A stretch of DNA of 64,000 bases from Amycolatopsis solani (GTDB taxonomy: Bacteria; Actinomycetota; Actinomycetes; Mycobacteriales; Pseudonocardiaceae). The notes under the pieces were generated by a model. That model did not search any database, was not told where the DNA came from, and saw only the letters and a program-made list of their open reading frames with translations. Position numbers and translations under genes: made by a program. The number at the start of each line of letters is the position of its first letter. Position 1 is the first letter of the stretch. The stretch spans positions 2,356,001 to 2,420,000 of the forward strand of contig NZ_JAWQJT010000003.1 of assembly GCF_033441515.1 (NCBI RefSeq), given 5' to 3'. Shown piece by piece: positions 33,495-43,861 of this stretch.

Positions 33495-34796
33495 TCAGCC
33501 CAGCGGGGCGACCGGGCCCGGGTAGTGGGCCGGGTCGAGGCAGCTGCCGAGCCCGTCGACGACCGAGCAGAAGCCCGGCGGCCGCACCGGCGTGTACCCG
33601 GCCGGGACGCCGTGCCCGGCGATCAGGTCCCGGTACGCCGCGACGGCGTCGGTCGGCCGGCGCGTGAGCGTGGCGTCGGAGCGGGCGTCCACTGTGTACA
33701 GCCCGAACCGCGGCTGGTAGCTGCCCCACTCGTAGTTGTCGGTGAGGCTCCAGTAGTTGTAGCCGATGACGTTCATGCCGTCGGCCTTCGCGCGCTGCAC
33801 CCAGTAGAGGTGGTCGCGCAGGTGGTCGGACCGCGTGTAGCCGTCCGGGCGCGCGGTGCCGTTGTCGGTCGGCATCCCGTTTTCGACGACGTACAGCGGC
33901 AGGTTCGGGAACTTCCGCGCGTAGTAGCGGAGGGCGTAGTAGATCCCGTCCGGCTGCGGGGTCACCTTCCAGAACTCGCCGCTCGCCGCGTGGACGGCGC
34001 TGAGGTTGTCGAGGCTGGCGCCGTAGTAGTAGTCGACGCCGGTGAAGTCGAGCTTGTCGCGCACCCGGTCGAGGAACGACGAGTCGAGAACGCCCTGCAC
34101 GGCGGGGATGTACGCGGTGTTGCTGGACACCAGCGCGCCCGGATCCAGCGAGTGGATGAGGTCGTAGGCGGCGCGGTGCACGTTCACCAGCCGCGCCTGC
34201 GCCCACGGCAGCTTCCACCCGGCGAGCCCGCCGTTGGCCGTCTCGTTCTGCAGGTACACGGTCGGCTCGTTGATCGTGATCCAGAGCGCACCGAGACCCT
34301 TGTAGCGGTCGACGACGCGGCGGGCGTTGGCCAGCCAGGCATCGACGGTGCGATCGGAGTCCCAGCCGCCCTGGTCGGCGACCCAGCCCGGGTAGACCCA
34401 GTGGTCGAGGGTGATCATCGGCCGCATCCCGGCGGCGACCACACGCCGGACGACGTCGTCGTAATAGGCGAGCTCGGCCTGGTCCACCTGGCCGGGCCGG
34501 GGTTCGACGCGCGCCCATTCGACGCTGAAGCGGAAGACGTTGACGCCGAGCTGCTTCGCGCGGTCGATGTCCTCGGCGTAGCGGTGCCGGAAGTCGACGG
34601 CGTCGCGGTAGGGCTCCTTGATCGACGACGTCTTCGCCTGCTCGTAGCGGCGCCAGTTGCTGTCCGGCGCCGATCCCTCCGATTGGTACCCGGAGGTCGC
34701 GACACCCCAGAAGAACGCCGGCGACGCGACCGCGGGAGCGACCCCGGCGAGCAGACCCGCCACCAGGACCAGAACGACGACCAGAGCTCGGCGCAC
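33495..34796 (-). CDS. Secreted GH1 beta-glucosidase-like enzyme
   Basis: Exported glycoside hydrolase family 1 protein of about 433 residues. A signal peptide (RRALVVVLVLVAGLLAGVAPAVA) precedes the barrel. The acid/base motif is TINEPTVYLQ and the nucleophile motif LYVVENGMP; the family end WSLTDNYEWGSYQPRFGL is plain. Start is uncertain: GTG at 34796 lies 8 bases from AGGAGG and GTG at 34799 lies 5; TTG at 34817 is possible but poor. Together with the GH3 and ThuA proteins of the same strand it probably degrades plant beta-glucans or glucosides outside the cell. Confidence 0.87.
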   Translation of the reverse strand: MRRALVVVLVLVAGLLAGVAPAVASPAFFWGVATSGYQSEGSAPDSNWRRYEQAKTSSIKEPYRDAVDFRHRYAEDIDRAKQLGVNVFRFSVEWARVEPRPGQVDQAELAYYDDVVRRVVAAGMRPMITLDHWVYPGWVADQGGWDSDRTVDAWLANARRVVDRYKGLGALWITINEPTVYLQNETANGGLAGWKLPWAQARLVNVHRAAYDLIHSLDPGALVSSNTAYIPAVQGVLDSSFLDRVRDKLDFTGVDYYYGASLDNLSAVHAASGEFWKVTPQPDGIYYALRYYARKFPNLPLYVVENGMPTDNGTARPDGYTRSDHLRDHLYWVQRAKADGMNVIGYNYWSLTDNYEWGSYQPRFGLYTVDARSDATLTRRPTDAVAAYRDLIAGHGVPAGYTPVRPPGFCSVVDGLGSCLDPAHYPGPVAPLG

Positions 34797-34867
34797 CACA
34801 GCACCCTCCTCAGCCAACGTGAAGGTCGTTCATGTTAGCGGAGGAGGGTGCCCGGCGCATCCCCTCG

Positions 34868-36139
34868 TCAGGCGACCTTGAACGACTGAGCGGCGCTGCC
34901 GTCACAGGTCGACTGGACCAGCTGGACGCTGTCCGCGGTGGACGCCCCCGGCACGGTCAGGCACTTGCCGCTGTGGCGGGCGACGAAGTGGTAGTACCCG
35001 CTGCCTTCGGACACCGGCTGCCACTGCTGGTTGTTCCCGCCGCTGTAGGACCACAGCTGCAGGCCGGCGTTGTCGGCCGTGGAAACGTCGGTGACGTCGA
35101 TGACCTGGGCGGCGTTCGTCCGGTTGTTGATCCGGTCGTAGCCGCCGCTGGTCGCGGCGAACTGGTACTGCTGCGCCGTGGTGCCGTTGCACGTGTACTG
35201 CTGGATCACGGTGCCGTTGGCGCTGGCCGCCGACCGCGCGTCCACGCACTTGCCGGACGCCTTGTTCGTCACCGCGTACCAGGCCGACGGGTCGATCGTG
35301 CCGTCCGGCGGCGGGGTGGTCGTGCCGCCGCCCCCGAGCCACTTCAGGCCGTCGAGCAGGAACCGGTTCTGGTCGGCGCTCTCGAACGTCGAGGACAGCG
35401 CGGTGTTCGTGTCGTAGTTCATCGCGTTGTGGCCGAAGTTCGAGTAGATCATCTTGTAGTTCTTGTTCGTCCACGAGATCGGGTAGTAGCCGCTGTACCA
35501 GGTCTGGTTCGGGTCGGTGCCGATCGGGAAGGTGGACTGGTCCATCGACGCGAGGATGGTGATGTTGCTGTTCTGGCGCAGGTCGTTCTGCCAGGCGTAC
35601 CACTCCGACGTCGAGGACTTGATGGTCGCCGGCAGGTTTACCGTCGACGGGTGCGTGCGGTTCTCGATCTTCAGCGTCTCCCCGGTCGGGCCCCACGTGT
35701 TCGACGTGAAGCGCCCGGTGCCGAGGAAGTCGTTGTGGAACCAGTTGGCGTAGGACGGCGTCGAGCTGTCGTTGTACGCCGTGACGTGGAAGCCGTAGAA
35801 CGCGCCGCCCGCCTGCATGTACCGCTGGAAGCCCTGGAACTGCGCCTGCGACTGCGGCTGGTCGTCGAGGAACATCACCACCTGGTACTGGCTCGGCGTG
35901 ATGCTCGTCAGCTGGTTCCAGTTGTTCGTGGCCGTGTAGGTGAAGCCGTTGGCCGCCGCCTGCTGCGGGAACCAGACGTTGGCCTCCTTCTCGAAGCTGA
36001 TGTGCGCGGCGTCGTAGGTGCCGCTGTAGAACGCGAGCACCTTGAACGGCGTCGCGGCTTCCACGGCCGGGCTCGCGAGGCTGAGCCCGAGGCAGGCGGC
36101 GAAGAACACCAAGATTCTGAGCAGGGGACGGCGTGACAT
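34868..36139 (-). CDS. Secreted ThuA-domain protein with ricin-type lectin domain
   Basis: Exported protein of 423 residues. Signal peptide about 1-28. Residues about 33-255 are a ThuA-like (trehalose utilisation) domain resembling a glutamine-amidotransferase fold (KVLAFYSGTYDAAHISFEKEAN, GGAFYGFHVTAYND, YSNFGHNAMNY). A short Pro/Gly linker, TTTPPPDGT, joins a ricin B-type beta-trefoil (about 285-423) with QxW repeats (TAQQYQF, NQQWQPV, AQSFKV). The catalytic role of ThuA proteins is poorly understood; the lectin points to polysaccharide targeting. It sits between GH1 and GH3 genes of the same strand. Confidence 0.87.
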   Translation of the reverse strand: MSRRPLLRILVFFAACLGLSLASPAVEAATPFKVLAFYSGTYDAAHISFEKEANVWFPQQAAANGFTYTATNNWNQLTSITPSQYQVVMFLDDQPQSQAQFQGFQRYMQAGGAFYGFHVTAYNDSSTPSYANWFHNDFLGTGRFTSNTWGPTGETLKIENRTHPSTVNLPATIKSSTSEWYAWQNDLRQNSNITILASMDQSTFPIGTDPNQTWYSGYYPISWTNKNYKMIYSNFGHNAMNYDTNTALSSTFESADQNRFLLDGLKWLGGGGTTTPPPDGTIDPSAWYAVTNKASGKCVDARSAASANGTVIQQYTCNGTTAQQYQFAATSGGYDRINNRTNAAQVIDVTDVSTADNAGLQLWSYSGGNNQQWQPVSEGSGYYHFVARHSGKCLTVPGASTADSVQLVQSTCDGSAAQSFKVA

Positions 36140-36171
36140 GACGGTTCCTTCCGGTGGGGGCGGGGAAACGA

Positions 36172-37998
<1,827 letters not shown>

Positions 37999-38152
37999 TC
38001 GGGTCCTCCTCGTCGAGAGACCAAAATTCACGCCTTGAATTAATGCATAGGCGTTGTCGGTTGGTCCAGACCTCTGACCGAACTCGGGTGCCGCTCAGCG
38101 GGATTGTCCGTTGCGGTCATCTTCTGGCCTAATTGGGTTCTACGGTCTGCTC

Positions 38153-38644
38153 ATGACTCGCGAAACCGACGACCTGCTCTCCCTCCTCGCCGAGGTCCGC
38201 AAGCGCTTGCTGATCCCGGCCCGCGACCTCTCCGACGCCGACGCGGCCCGCCGCACGACGGTCAGCGAGCTGACCCTGGGCGGCTTGATCCGCCACTTGG
38301 CGACCGGCGAACGGCTGTGGCTGGAGATCCTGCGCAAGGGTGACGGGCAGTTGCCGGAAGGCATGCTGGACACCGAGCAGTACGCGATGAGCGAGACGCT
38401 GGCCCACTGGCTGGCGGAGTACTCGACGGCCGCGGCCGCCACCGACGAGTACGTGGCTTCGCTGCCGTCGTTGGACGTCGAGGTCCAGCTGCCGACGACA
38501 CCGTGGTCCCCACCGGAGCCCCAGTTCTGGTCGGCCCGGAGGATCGTCCTGCACCTGATCCACGAGACGGCCCAGCACGCGGGCCACGCGGACATCCTGC
38601 GGGAGTCGCTGGACGGCGCGAACTCCACGGCCCAGCTGGCGTGA
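38153..38644 (+). CDS. DinB / DUF664 family protein
   Basis: Four-helix-bundle metal protein of 163 residues. The three expected metal histidines can be seen in GLIRHLATGERLWLE and LHLIHETAQHAGHAD. This family includes mycothiol-dependent enzymes and nuclease-like relatives; actinobacterial members are frequently mycothiol-S-transferases for thiol detoxification. It is monocistronic, divergent from the GH3 gene. Confidence 0.85.
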   Translation: MTRETDDLLSLLAEVRKRLLIPARDLSDADAARRTTVSELTLGGLIRHLATGERLWLEILRKGDGQLPEGMLDTEQYAMSETLAHWLAEYSTAAAATDEYVASLPSLDVEVQLPTTPWSPPEPQFWSARRIVLHLIHETAQHAGHADILRESLDGANSTAQLA

Positions 38645-38710
38645 CACTTATGATCGCGGCAGCGAAGCGCCCGGCCGAGATTCCGGCACGGGCACGAGGG
38701 AGGGGCCAGG

Positions 38711-39154
38711 ATGTTCGGCCGGAAGAAGAAGCACGGCACCTTGACCGATCTGATGGCGCAGCTCAGGCCCGATCTGAGCCGGGAATCACTCGGCGTCGGG
38801 CCCGGCTTTCCCGGCGTCGCCCCGAACCCGCTCCTGAGCGGTGAAGCACGGAAGCGCAACGCGGAACTGCGTACGGGGGCGCTCGCGCTCGGCGTTCTCG
38901 TCGACTGGCGGGAGGTCAACAGCAATCCCCGCGTGGTCCTGATGTTCGACGTGGAGACCGTCGACGGCCTCTCGTTCCGCGGTATCGCGGACGAAGACCT
39001 CACGGTCACCGAGCTCACCCGGCTCGCCCCAGGGCAGACGCTGCCCGTGCGCTACCGGCCGGCCGTCATGGACCACTACGTCTCCCTCGCCCGGGACGCG
39101 GACCCCGCCCAAGTGCGGCAGCTCGCCGACGCGATCGCGAGCCGCAAGCGCTAG
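38711..39154 (+). CDS. Hypothetical protein of 147 residues
   Basis: Not recognised. It starts MFGRKKKHGTLTDLMAQL, basic, with SD GGGAGGGGCCAGG upstream, and continues with a Gly/Pro segment and a beta-rich C-terminal domain (VVLMFDVETVDGLSFRGIADEDLTVTELTRLAPGQTLPVRYRP). No signal peptide or membrane helix. It overlaps the convergent YbaB gene by 4 bases. It may be an uncharacterised cytoplasmic regulator or accessory protein. Confidence 0.7.
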   Translation: MFGRKKKHGTLTDLMAQLRPDLSRESLGVGPGFPGVAPNPLLSGEARKRNAELRTGALALGVLVDWREVNSNPRVVLMFDVETVDGLSFRGIADEDLTVTELTRLAPGQTLPVRYRPAVMDHYVSLARDADPAQVRQLADAIASRKR

Positions 39155-39651
39155 CGGTCCGAGCGCAGCGAAGCCGGGTCGAAGGAGTCCCAGTAGTCGT
39201 CCTCGTCCTCGACGCTCGCGGCAGCCGGCGGCGCGGGTTCCGCACCCAGCCGCTCGGCCCGCAGCCGCTGGAACTCCTCGACCGTCATGCCCGGGTCGTC
39301 GTCCTCGGCGCGGGCCGGCGCCGGCATGCCCGTCATCTGCTCGATCATGAACGTCATGTCCTCGCCCAGCAGCAAGGCGACCCGGTTGTAGGCGTCCTGG
39401 GTCGCCTCGCGCATGGCGGCCTGCGCGACCTCCACCACCCGTGGCCCCACCTGCTCGCCGAGGTTGACCGCCGACGGCGCCAGCCACAGGCGCAGGAGCT
39501 TCCCGCGGGCATCGACCGTCGCCTCGACCTGGCCGTCCACGTCGTGCGCGGTCCCGGACGCGGCGGCCATCAGTTCGTCCACTTTGGACATGGCCTCTTC
39601 GCGCGCCCGGGCCTGGGCGATCAGCTGGCGGGTCGTGATCACCGCGGTCAC
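39151..39651 (-). CDS. YbaB/EbfC family nucleoid-associated protein
   Basis: Small DNA-binding-like protein of 166 residues. The YbaB core covers about residues 20-115 (VDELMAAASGTAHDVDGQVEATVDARGKLLRLWLAPS), followed by an acidic Ala/Pro-rich tail. Actinobacteria often carry such paralogues beside ESX-type genes. It overlaps the preceding gene (GTGA) and forms the end of a four-gene operon with the WXG-like and NlpC genes. Nucleoid or secretion-system role is uncertain. Confidence 0.82.
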   Translation of the reverse strand: MTAVITTRQLIAQARAREEAMSKVDELMAAASGTAHDVDGQVEATVDARGKLLRLWLAPSAVNLGEQVGPRVVEVAQAAMREATQDAYNRVALLLGEDMTFMIEQMTGMPAPARAEDDDPGMTVEEFQRLRAERLGAEPAPPAAASVEDEDDYWDSFDPASLRSDR

Positions 39652-40031
39652 CTCCCGTAGGTGTACGTGTCGGCGTCCGGGTCGTCGTCCGGGATCGGTT
39701 CGTACCCCAGGACTTCCAGCTGCGACGCGTCCACGACCGGCGCCAGCGCGTGGTACATCCGGTCGCCCGCGCGGCGGGTCGCGCGCTGGGCCAGCTCGAG
39801 GATCTGGTCGGCGAGCACCGCCGAGCCGTGTCGCAGGGTCGAGCGGTGGATCGTCAGCCCGGTCAGCAACCCGCCGGGGGCCACCTGGACCTCGATGGTG
39901 CCGTCCGGGGACGCCGCCTTGCCCACCACCGGGCCCGAACGGGCGAAGCGCGCCGAAGCGTCGGCCTCCGCGCGGTCCGCCTGCTCGGTGATCCGCGCCG
40001 AAGCCAGCTCGATGTCGAAGTCAGCCACCAC
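39648..40031 (-). CDS. YbaB/EbfC-like protein, second copy
   Basis: Protein of 127 residues with the same core fold as the next gene (DGTIEVQVAPGGLLTGLTIHRSTL, RATRRAGDRMYHALAPVVD). Its C-terminus is acidic and Tyr-rich (PDADTYTYGR). GTG start directly after the NlpC gene; overlaps the next YbaB gene by 4 bases. Two adjacent YbaB-like genes suggest a heteromeric unit. Confidence 0.78.
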   Translation of the reverse strand: MVADFDIELASARITEQADRAEADASARFARSGPVVGKAASPDGTIEVQVAPGGLLTGLTIHRSTLRHGSAVLADQILELAQRATRRAGDRMYHALAPVVDASQLEVLGYEPIPDDDPDADTYTYGR

Positions 40032-41162
40032 TCACCCCGTCGGCCGGTAGAACCCGATGAACGACTGCCCCGCGTTCGTGGTGCGGATCTTGCTGATCTG
40101 CACCGGGTCGCCGGCTTCGACCATCTGGCCGTCGCCGATCACCATCGCCACGTGGCCGGACCACACGACGAGGTCGCCGGGCAGCAGCTGGTCGATCGAC
40201 GGGACCTCCGCGCCGACCGTCTGCTGCGCCGCCGTCCGCGGCAGCTGCAGGCCCGCGTCCTGGTACGACGTCATGGTCAGCCCGCTGCAGTCGAGGCCCT
40301 GGCCACGCGCGGTGCCGCCCCAGACGTACGGCACGCCGAGCTGCGAAAGCGCGTTGCGCACGGCTTTCGCCGCCGTCTCGTTCGGCGCCATGACCTGCTT
40401 GCCGCCGGGGAGGTTGATCGCGACGCCGGAGCCGGGCTGAGGCGGGATCGCGACCGGCAGCCGGGGCTTGTGCACGGCGCCGCCACCGCCGCCGCCCCCT
40501 CCTCCACCGCCGCCACCGCCGCCGTCCGAGCCGCCGCCGGAGTAGCCGCTGTTGCTGTTGAACGACGAGCCGACCTTCGTCGACGACGCGCTGCTCGACG
40601 ACGTCGTCTGCTCGCCGCCACCCAGCCGGGTGCCGATGTCGGTCAGCTGGTTGATCGTCTGCTCGCTGAAGGTCGCGGCCTGGCCGGTGAGCTGGCTGAT
40701 CTTCGTCTGCAGCTTCATCAGGATGTCGCGCGACGCGGCGGCGCGGCTCTCCGGCGGCTGGATCGACTTCACCGCCGCCAGCGCCTTCATCGACGCCGAG
40801 ATCTCCTTGATGATCTGGTCGCGGACCTGGTCGTTCTTGATCTCGCCGACGTGCAGCGCCTCGGCGGCCTCGGTCACCGCCTTCTCGATCTCGGCGCTCT
40901 CGTCGAGGAGGTCCTGGACCTCTTTTTCGAGGCTCTGCGACGTCGCGGTGGCGCGGTCGGTCGTCGAGCCGGAGCTGGCCGAGGTCAGGTTGACGCGCTG
41001 CTCGCCCGCGACGTCACGGGTGCGGCCCACCGACGTCTGCAGGGCGTAGTGCGCGTCCCGCGCGCCGCCGATCGCGGCCGGGTCGTGGCGCACCTTGTCG
41101 GCGAACTGGTTCGTGGTGTCCAGGCCGTGCCGGACGAGCTGGTCGGCGTGGTGCTCGGTCAC
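40032..41162 (-). CDS. NlpC/P60 peptidase with coiled-coil N-terminus and poly-Gly linker
   Basis: Putative peptidoglycan hydrolase of 376 residues. The N-terminal 200 residues are helical and resemble ESX-associated proteins; a Ser/Gly linker ends in about 15 consecutive glycines, encoded at 40480-40525. The C40 NlpC/P60 domain (about 245-376) has the catalytic Cys in GQGLDCSGLTMTS and His in VWSGHVAMVI. There is no signal peptide, which fits export by a type VII (ESX) pathway rather than Sec. It lies between the WXG-like gene (GTGA overlap) and a YbaB pair. Confidence 0.85.
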   Translation of the reverse strand: MTEHHADQLVRHGLDTTNQFADKVRHDPAAIGGARDAHYALQTSVGRTRDVAGEQRVNLTSASSGSTTDRATATSQSLEKEVQDLLDESAEIEKAVTEAAEALHVGEIKNDQVRDQIIKEISASMKALAAVKSIQPPESRAAASRDILMKLQTKISQLTGQAATFSEQTINQLTDIGTRLGGGEQTTSSSSASSTKVGSSFNSNSGYSGGGSDGGGGGGGGGGGGGGGAVHKPRLPVAIPPQPGSGVAINLPGGKQVMAPNETAAKAVRNALSQLGVPYVWGGTARGQGLDCSGLTMTSYQDAGLQLPRTAAQQTVGAEVPSIDQLLPGDLVVWSGHVAMVIGDGQMVEAGDPVQISKIRTTNAGQSFIGFYRPTG

Positions 41163-41509
41163 GCGGGACCGTGCCCGAGGTCGGTGCCGAGCCGCCGCAC
41201 GACGTCGCCGTGCTCGGCTTCGACCGCCGCGTAGTTGCGGTCGGTCTGCCGGGCCGCTTCGCCGACCTGGCGCCAGCCGCCGCCGACGCGGTGCATCTTC
41301 TCCTGCAGCGCCCGCATCCGGCCGCTGTAGGCGCCGGAGAACCCGGATTCGCCGCCCATTTCCGAGAAGCCGTGACCGCCGAGCGTCACGTGCGGGCCGA
41401 CGTGCTTGTCGGCGGCACCCTTGACGTCATCCCCGAGCGGGTCGACTTCGCGCGCGTACCGCGTGTACGCGCCGTCGTCGACGTGAAACCCCGAATGCGA
41501 ACCGTCCAC
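41159..41509 (-). CDS. WXG100/ESX-associated-like small protein
   Basis: Protein of 116 residues, rich in Gly and helical C-terminal half: RMRALQEKMHRVGGGWRQVGEAARQTDRNY, with the GW turn of the WXG family, then AEHGDVVRRLGTDL. No signal peptide, as expected for an ESX substrate. GTG start has AGGGAGGG upstream. First gene of the operon. No EccC ATPase or EccD channel gene is in the window, so any secretion machine is elsewhere. Confidence 0.72.
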   Translation of the reverse strand: MDGSHSGFHVDDGAYTRYAREVDPLGDDVKGAADKHVGPHVTLGGHGFSEMGGESGFSGAYSGRMRALQEKMHRVGGGWRQVGEAARQTDRNYAAVEAEHGDVVRRLGTDLGHGPA

Positions 41510-41619
41510 TGGCCCTCCCTGTCACCGGGGGTGCGACGTGCGTACGCGACCCCCGGTTCCCCTGTTGCAGGAACGAGCCTAGACCACGGTCCGTACCCGG
41601 GTGGGCGAATTGCCCGGAG

Positions 41620-42429
41620 TCAGCCGGTGACCTTCTTGAGCCAATCGGGGTCCTGCCAGGACACGATCGAGCCGTTCGCGGTGACCGTCGGCGTGCCGAA
41701 GCCGCGCTGCCCGCCGCCGAAGTCCTGCGCCAGCTTCGGGTCGTTCTCGATCTGCTGGAACGCGGAGTTCAGCTGCTCGTCGTAGGTGCCCGCGTTGACC
41801 GTCTGCGCGAACGCCGGGTCGGTGATCCCGACGTTCTTGCCCAGCTCGATCAGCTGCGCCTTGTCGTAGCCGCGCTTGCCCTCTTCGGGCTGGTTCGCGA
41901 ACAGCGCGTCGTGGAACTGGACGAACTTGCCGGCGTCGGCCGCGGCCAGCGCCGCGTTCGCCGAGTCGAGCGAGTAGCCGGGCGGGCTCGAGCGCTCGTT
42001 CAGCAGCGGCACCATGTGGTAGCGGACCTGCAGCTTGCCGTCGTTGACGGCCTGCTCGACCTGGCTCTTGTACTGCTTCTCGAACTCGCCGCAGATCGGG
42101 CAGAGGAAGTCGGCGTAGACGTCGATCGACGCCTTGGCGCCGGCCTTGCCCACGGTGACGACCACACCGTCACGCTTTTGGGTGACATCGCCGGCCAGCG
42201 AACTGGTCGTCTCGCCGGGGCTGATGACCTGGCCCTCGGTCTTGTTCCGGTCCGAAATCGTCCAGATCACGCCGCCGATCACGAGCGCGGCCACGACGAC
42301 CACGGCCGCGATCCCGATGATCCACTTCCGCTTGTCACCGGACGCGCCCCTGGCCTGGGCCACCGCCTTGGCTCCCCCGGCCTGCGCGGCCTGACGACGC
42401 TTCCGAGCGGTCCGCTCAGCTCCACCCAC
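41620..42429 (-). CDS. Membrane-anchored thioredoxin-fold (DsbA-like) oxidoreductase
   Basis: Protein of 269 residues, with one N-terminal transmembrane helix (WIIGIAAVVVVAALVIGGVIW, about 35-56) and an extracytoplasmic thioredoxin domain. The active site is CPIC in DFLCPICGEFEKQY and the cis-Pro loop is GTPTVTANG. It should oxidise or isomerise disulfides in exported proteins. The next upstream gene encodes a MauE/DoxX-type membrane protein, probable redox partner, 6 bases away. Confidence 0.87.
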   Translation of the reverse strand: MGGAERTARKRRQAAQAGGAKAVAQARGASGDKRKWIIGIAAVVVVAALVIGGVIWTISDRNKTEGQVISPGETTSSLAGDVTQKRDGVVVTVGKAGAKASIDVYADFLCPICGEFEKQYKSQVEQAVNDGKLQVRYHMVPLLNERSSPPGYSLDSANAALAAADAGKFVQFHDALFANQPEEGKRGYDKAQLIELGKNVGITDPAFAQTVNAGTYDEQLNSAFQQIENDPKLAQDFGGGQRGFGTPTVTANGSIVSWQDPDWLKKVTG

Positions 42430-42435
42430 TGTGTA

Positions 42436-42963
42436 TCAGTTCCCTTCCGCGATACCCGAGTAGTCGGACCCGGGCTCGGTGGAGTTCCCGCGACCCCGCG
42501 CCAGCCAGCCGTCGACCGACAGCCACGTGCGCGGCCGCGCCAGCAGCCACACGGCGAGCAGCGCGAATCCGGTGTCGCGGAGGATCTCCTGCGGGTACTC
42601 GGTCTGCCCCGCCGCCACCTGGCCGCCGCCGCCGAAGCACCCGCAGTCGATGCTCAGCCCGCGCGCCCACGACTGGGCGATGCCGGCGATGAGCACGACG
42701 AGCAGCACCAGCGCGGCGCCCGCGGCCCACCGGGTCGCCAGGCCCGCGAGCAGGAACAGCCCGAGCACGAGTTCGACGAGCGGCAGCGCGATGGCCACCA
42801 CGTTTTCGAGCGCGCCCGGGAGCACGTCGTACGCCTGCACGGCGATCAACGTCTGCCCGGGATCCGCCAGTTTCAGCGCACCGGAAACGAGCCAGACGGC
42901 AGCCAGCCCGAGCCGGGCGAGCGTGCCGACGGCGTCCAGCACGGGTTGGGACGGTCGCACCAC
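42436..42963 (-). CDS. MauE/DoxX-like membrane protein
   Basis: Integral membrane protein of 175 residues with four predicted helices. The family core is GAVWLVSGALKLADPGQTLIAVQAYDVLPG and two cysteines in IDCGCFGGGG, which can carry a disulfide relay. MauE-type proteins pair with periplasmic thioredoxins in methylamine systems; here the partner is the CPIC protein that follows. The role is likely disulfide bond formation or reducing power transfer across the membrane, not methylamine use. Confidence 0.8.
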   Translation of the reverse strand: MVRPSQPVLDAVGTLARLGLAAVWLVSGALKLADPGQTLIAVQAYDVLPGALENVVAIALPLVELVLGLFLLAGLATRWAAGAALVLLVVLIAGIAQSWARGLSIDCGCFGGGGQVAAGQTEYPQEILRDTGFALLAVWLLARPRTWLSVDGWLARGRGNSTEPGSDYSGIAEGN

Positions 42964-43030
42964 GCACTTAGGCTAACGGGAGGACCTGAGAACCAGGTGA
43001 GGGCAGGGCAGCGGCGGAGGGAGCGGCTGG

Positions 43031-43861
43031 ATGCGGTGGCGCACGCTCTTCGCTTCGGCGTTGCTGCTGGTCACGGCGTCGGCGTGCGGTCCGGCGAACG
43101 TCTCGCCGTCCGACTCGCTGGTCACCCGTGCGAGTGCCACGGATCACCTGACCATCGGCATCCGGTTCGACGCGCCGGGGCTTTCGGAGCACACCGTGGA
43201 CGGCCGGTTCGTCGGGTTCGACGTCGACGTCGCGACTTTCGTCGCATCGGAACTGGGCGTCGCGGCGAAAGACATCACCTGGCGCGAGACGACGTCGGCG
43301 ACGCGGGAAACGGACCTCACGTCCGGCGCGGTCGACCTCGTCGTGGCCACCTATTCGATCACCGACAAGCGCAAGCAGGTCGTCTCGTTCGCCGGGCCGT
43401 ACTTCACCACCGGCCAGGACCTGCTGGTGCGCCGGACGTCGGCCGACATCACCGGCCCGGAAGCGCTCAACGGGCGGCGGCTGTGCTCGGTCACCGGGTC
43501 GACACCGGCCCAGCAGGTGAAGGACAAGTTCGCCCAGGCCGTCCAGCTGGTCGAGTACCCGCGGTACTCCGACTGCGTGACGGCGCTGCTGGCCGGCCAG
43601 ATCGACGCGGTCACCACGGACGCGGTGATCCTCGCCGGCTACGTCACCCGCGACCCGGAGCTGCTGAAGATCGTCGGGAAGCCGTTTTCGGCGGAGAACT
43701 ACGGCGTCGGCCTGCGCAAGGGCGACACCCAGGGCGTCAGCGCGGTCGACGACGCGATCCGGAAGATGATCTCCTCCGGCGAATGGCTCCGCTCGCTCAA
43801 CGCGAACATCGGGCCGTCCGGTTACCAGCTGCCCCCGCCCCCCGAGGTCTCCCCGAAGTGA
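43031..43861 (+). CDS. Glutamate-type ABC transporter substrate-binding lipoprotein
   Basis: Lipoprotein of 276 residues: signal ends in TASAC (lipobox), then a PBP type 2 domain for polar amino acids (LTIGIRFDAPGLS, FVGFDVDVATFVASELG, ATYSITDKRKQVVSFAGPYFTTGQDLL). The closest motifs are GluB/GlnH for glutamate. There is no permease or ATPase gene adjacent, unusual for this family, and the last bases are shared with the start of the HrpB helicase gene (GTGA). It may feed a distant transporter or act as a sensor. Confidence 0.83.
   Translation: MRWRTLFASALLLVTASACGPANVSPSDSLVTRASATDHLTIGIRFDAPGLSEHTVDGRFVGFDVDVATFVASELGVAAKDITWRETTSATRETDLTSGAVDLVVATYSITDKRKQVVSFAGPYFTTGQDLLVRRTSADITGPEALNGRRLCSVTGSTPAQQVKDKFAQAVQLVEYPRYSDCVTALLAGQIDAVTTDAVILAGYVTRDPELLKIVGKPFSAENYGVGLRKGDTQGVSAVDDAIRKMISSGEWLRSLNANIGPSGYQLPPPPEVSPK

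Noticed and set aside
38645..38710. TATGAT promoter element ahead of the 147-residue protein
   Set aside because: No matching -35 at 16-18 bases upstream.
40480..40525. Triplet-repeat expansion in the peptidase gene as a regulatory slippage site
   Set aside because: Codons are mixed (GGC, GGT, GGG, GGA), so clean slippage of a pure repeat is unlikely; kept only as a poly-Gly linker.
41911..43860. Long plus-strand frame before hrpB, making a fused 1439-residue product
   Set aside because: It covers two minus-strand genes with clear motifs and the binding lipoprotein gene in another frame; the real helicase begins at GTG 43858.
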